Assembly (NCBI GenBank): GCA_036365455.1
Contig: JAWQUS010000032.1
Coordinates: forward strand, 13,772,001-13,836,000
Reading direction: 5' to 3'
DNA length: 64,000 nucleotides
From: Macrosoma leucophasiata
Lineage: Eukaryota > Arthropoda > Insecta > Lepidoptera > Hedylidae
Of the stretch, positions 63,396-64,000 are shown piece by piece (the stretch's first letter is position 1; the number at the start of each line of letters is the position of its first letter). The notes beneath the pieces were generated by a model, which was given only the letters and a program-made list of their open reading frames with translations, searched no databases and had not been told where the DNA came from. Position numbers and translations under genes: made by a program.

Positions 63396-64000
63396 AAAAA
63401 AAAAGTTTTTCTAAGTATGTTCTTTTTAAGTCGATCGACTATTACTTGTAAGGTTGTTAAGTTTATTTAGTCGCGATATTTTTCTTTTAAACTCGTTCTA
63501 TGTAGATAACAATTATTACCGTGATTTTTTTCATACGTTCAAATACCACCGTTTATATGACAAAGCACACAATGGGAAACATGAATCTAGCAAAAATTTG
63601 CACTTATAAACTAAATATTTCACAAACGAATCTTTTAATCGGAAAATTGTCTTCTAAATCCCACAATTTGTTGGCTCGCTACTATCGTGGGGTTTGCATG
63701 CATTTTTGATGCATTAAACTCTGCCTACCCTATCGGGGTAGACAGGTATGAAGTTACGTAACGTTACTTAAAAAAAACTCTCACCTTTCGTCCTCTCTAG
63801 AATTTCGTACAGTGATGCCAATTCTCTTGCGCATGGGAAGCTAATAATTCACCCAGAACTCATCAGTATTGACATTTCACTTTACATTTTCGAGCTAGCC
63901 AGCTAAAATACAGTTTCCGCTGAGAAAATGGTCTGACAGATGCAAAAATTATGCTGTATAACTACATTTTCCTTAGCGAAATATAAATAAAACAGTTATT
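63396..64000. other. stretch with a C-family tail fragment
   Basis: 63712-63765 (CTCTGCCTACCCTATCGGGG, GTATGAAGTTACGTAACG) is a C tail. No gene is visible to the window end. Confidence 0.5.

Overview
The window is AT-rich, repeat-dense insect nuclear DNA, almost certainly from a moth or butterfly. The evidence is the set of short retroposons whose sequence layout I recognise as lepidopteran, mariner and hAT DNA transposons, RTE-, R1- and Jockey/CR1-like LINE tails, and many foldback MITEs. It is a transposon graveyard: old elements are interrupted by younger ones, often with readable target-site duplications (TSDs). No complete host protein gene is visible. The only non-transposon gene candidates are a possible terminal coding exon at the left edge (44-254, minus) and one well-formed tRNA-Arg(UCG) gene at 31380-31452.

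Family labels used below. A = about 290-bp poly(A)-tailed retroposon (head ACTGGTGGTAGAGCTCC), about 30 copies. B = element carrying a 74-nt tRNA-like cloverleaf (GCTTCAGTAGCTC...). C = tRNA-derived SINE (GCCTCGGTAGCCTAGTGGTA head, GAAGTTACGT end). D = tRNA-derived SINE (GGGTTCGATCCCCGCACCGG). E and E2 = RTE-like 3' ends or SINEs starting CTAGCTGTGCCCGCGACTTC or CTAGCTAACCCGGCAAACTT. K = dispersed repeat with GGCCGAGTGC..CGGACTCG at one end and (GACA)n at the other. L = another tRNA-derived SINE. LINE-F and LINE-G = RTE-like LINE 3' ends finishing in (CAT)n or (ATAC)n. M1-M9 = MITE-like elements.

Layout. 0-9 kb: possible exon, D and B copies, A copies broken by a hAT-like MITE and by a GC-rich poly(A) retroelement, foldback M2, E/E2 relics. 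9-15 kb: a dead mariner, a tandem pair of B units, a LINE-G tail, an E copy expanded into a 126-bp minisatellite, and a B foldback inserted in MITE M5. 15-26 kb: nested hAT-like element, A, C and D copies, duplicated blocks. 26.8-28.1 kb: a mariner with an uninterrupted 341-residue transposase. 28-34 kb: E, A and B nests, the tRNA-Arg gene, a perfect hairpin, M4. 34.2-36.4 kb: degraded BED-finger hAT transposase. 38-47 kb: LINE fragments of at least four types, a hAT MITE with perfect TSD, M3 and M8. 47-64 kb: a hAT-like element with CTCGAG subterminal repeats inside an A copy, D pair, L SINE, LINE-F and LINE-G relatives, B, C, M3, M4, M5 and A copies.

The elements do not form a pathway. The functional logic is parasitic: the intact mariner could act on both mariner copies, whose terminal repeats match; LINE enzymes encoded elsewhere presumably mobilised A-D; and hAT transposases presumably moved the elements with 8-bp TSDs. 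All family names are from sequence recognition by eye, not from a database search.
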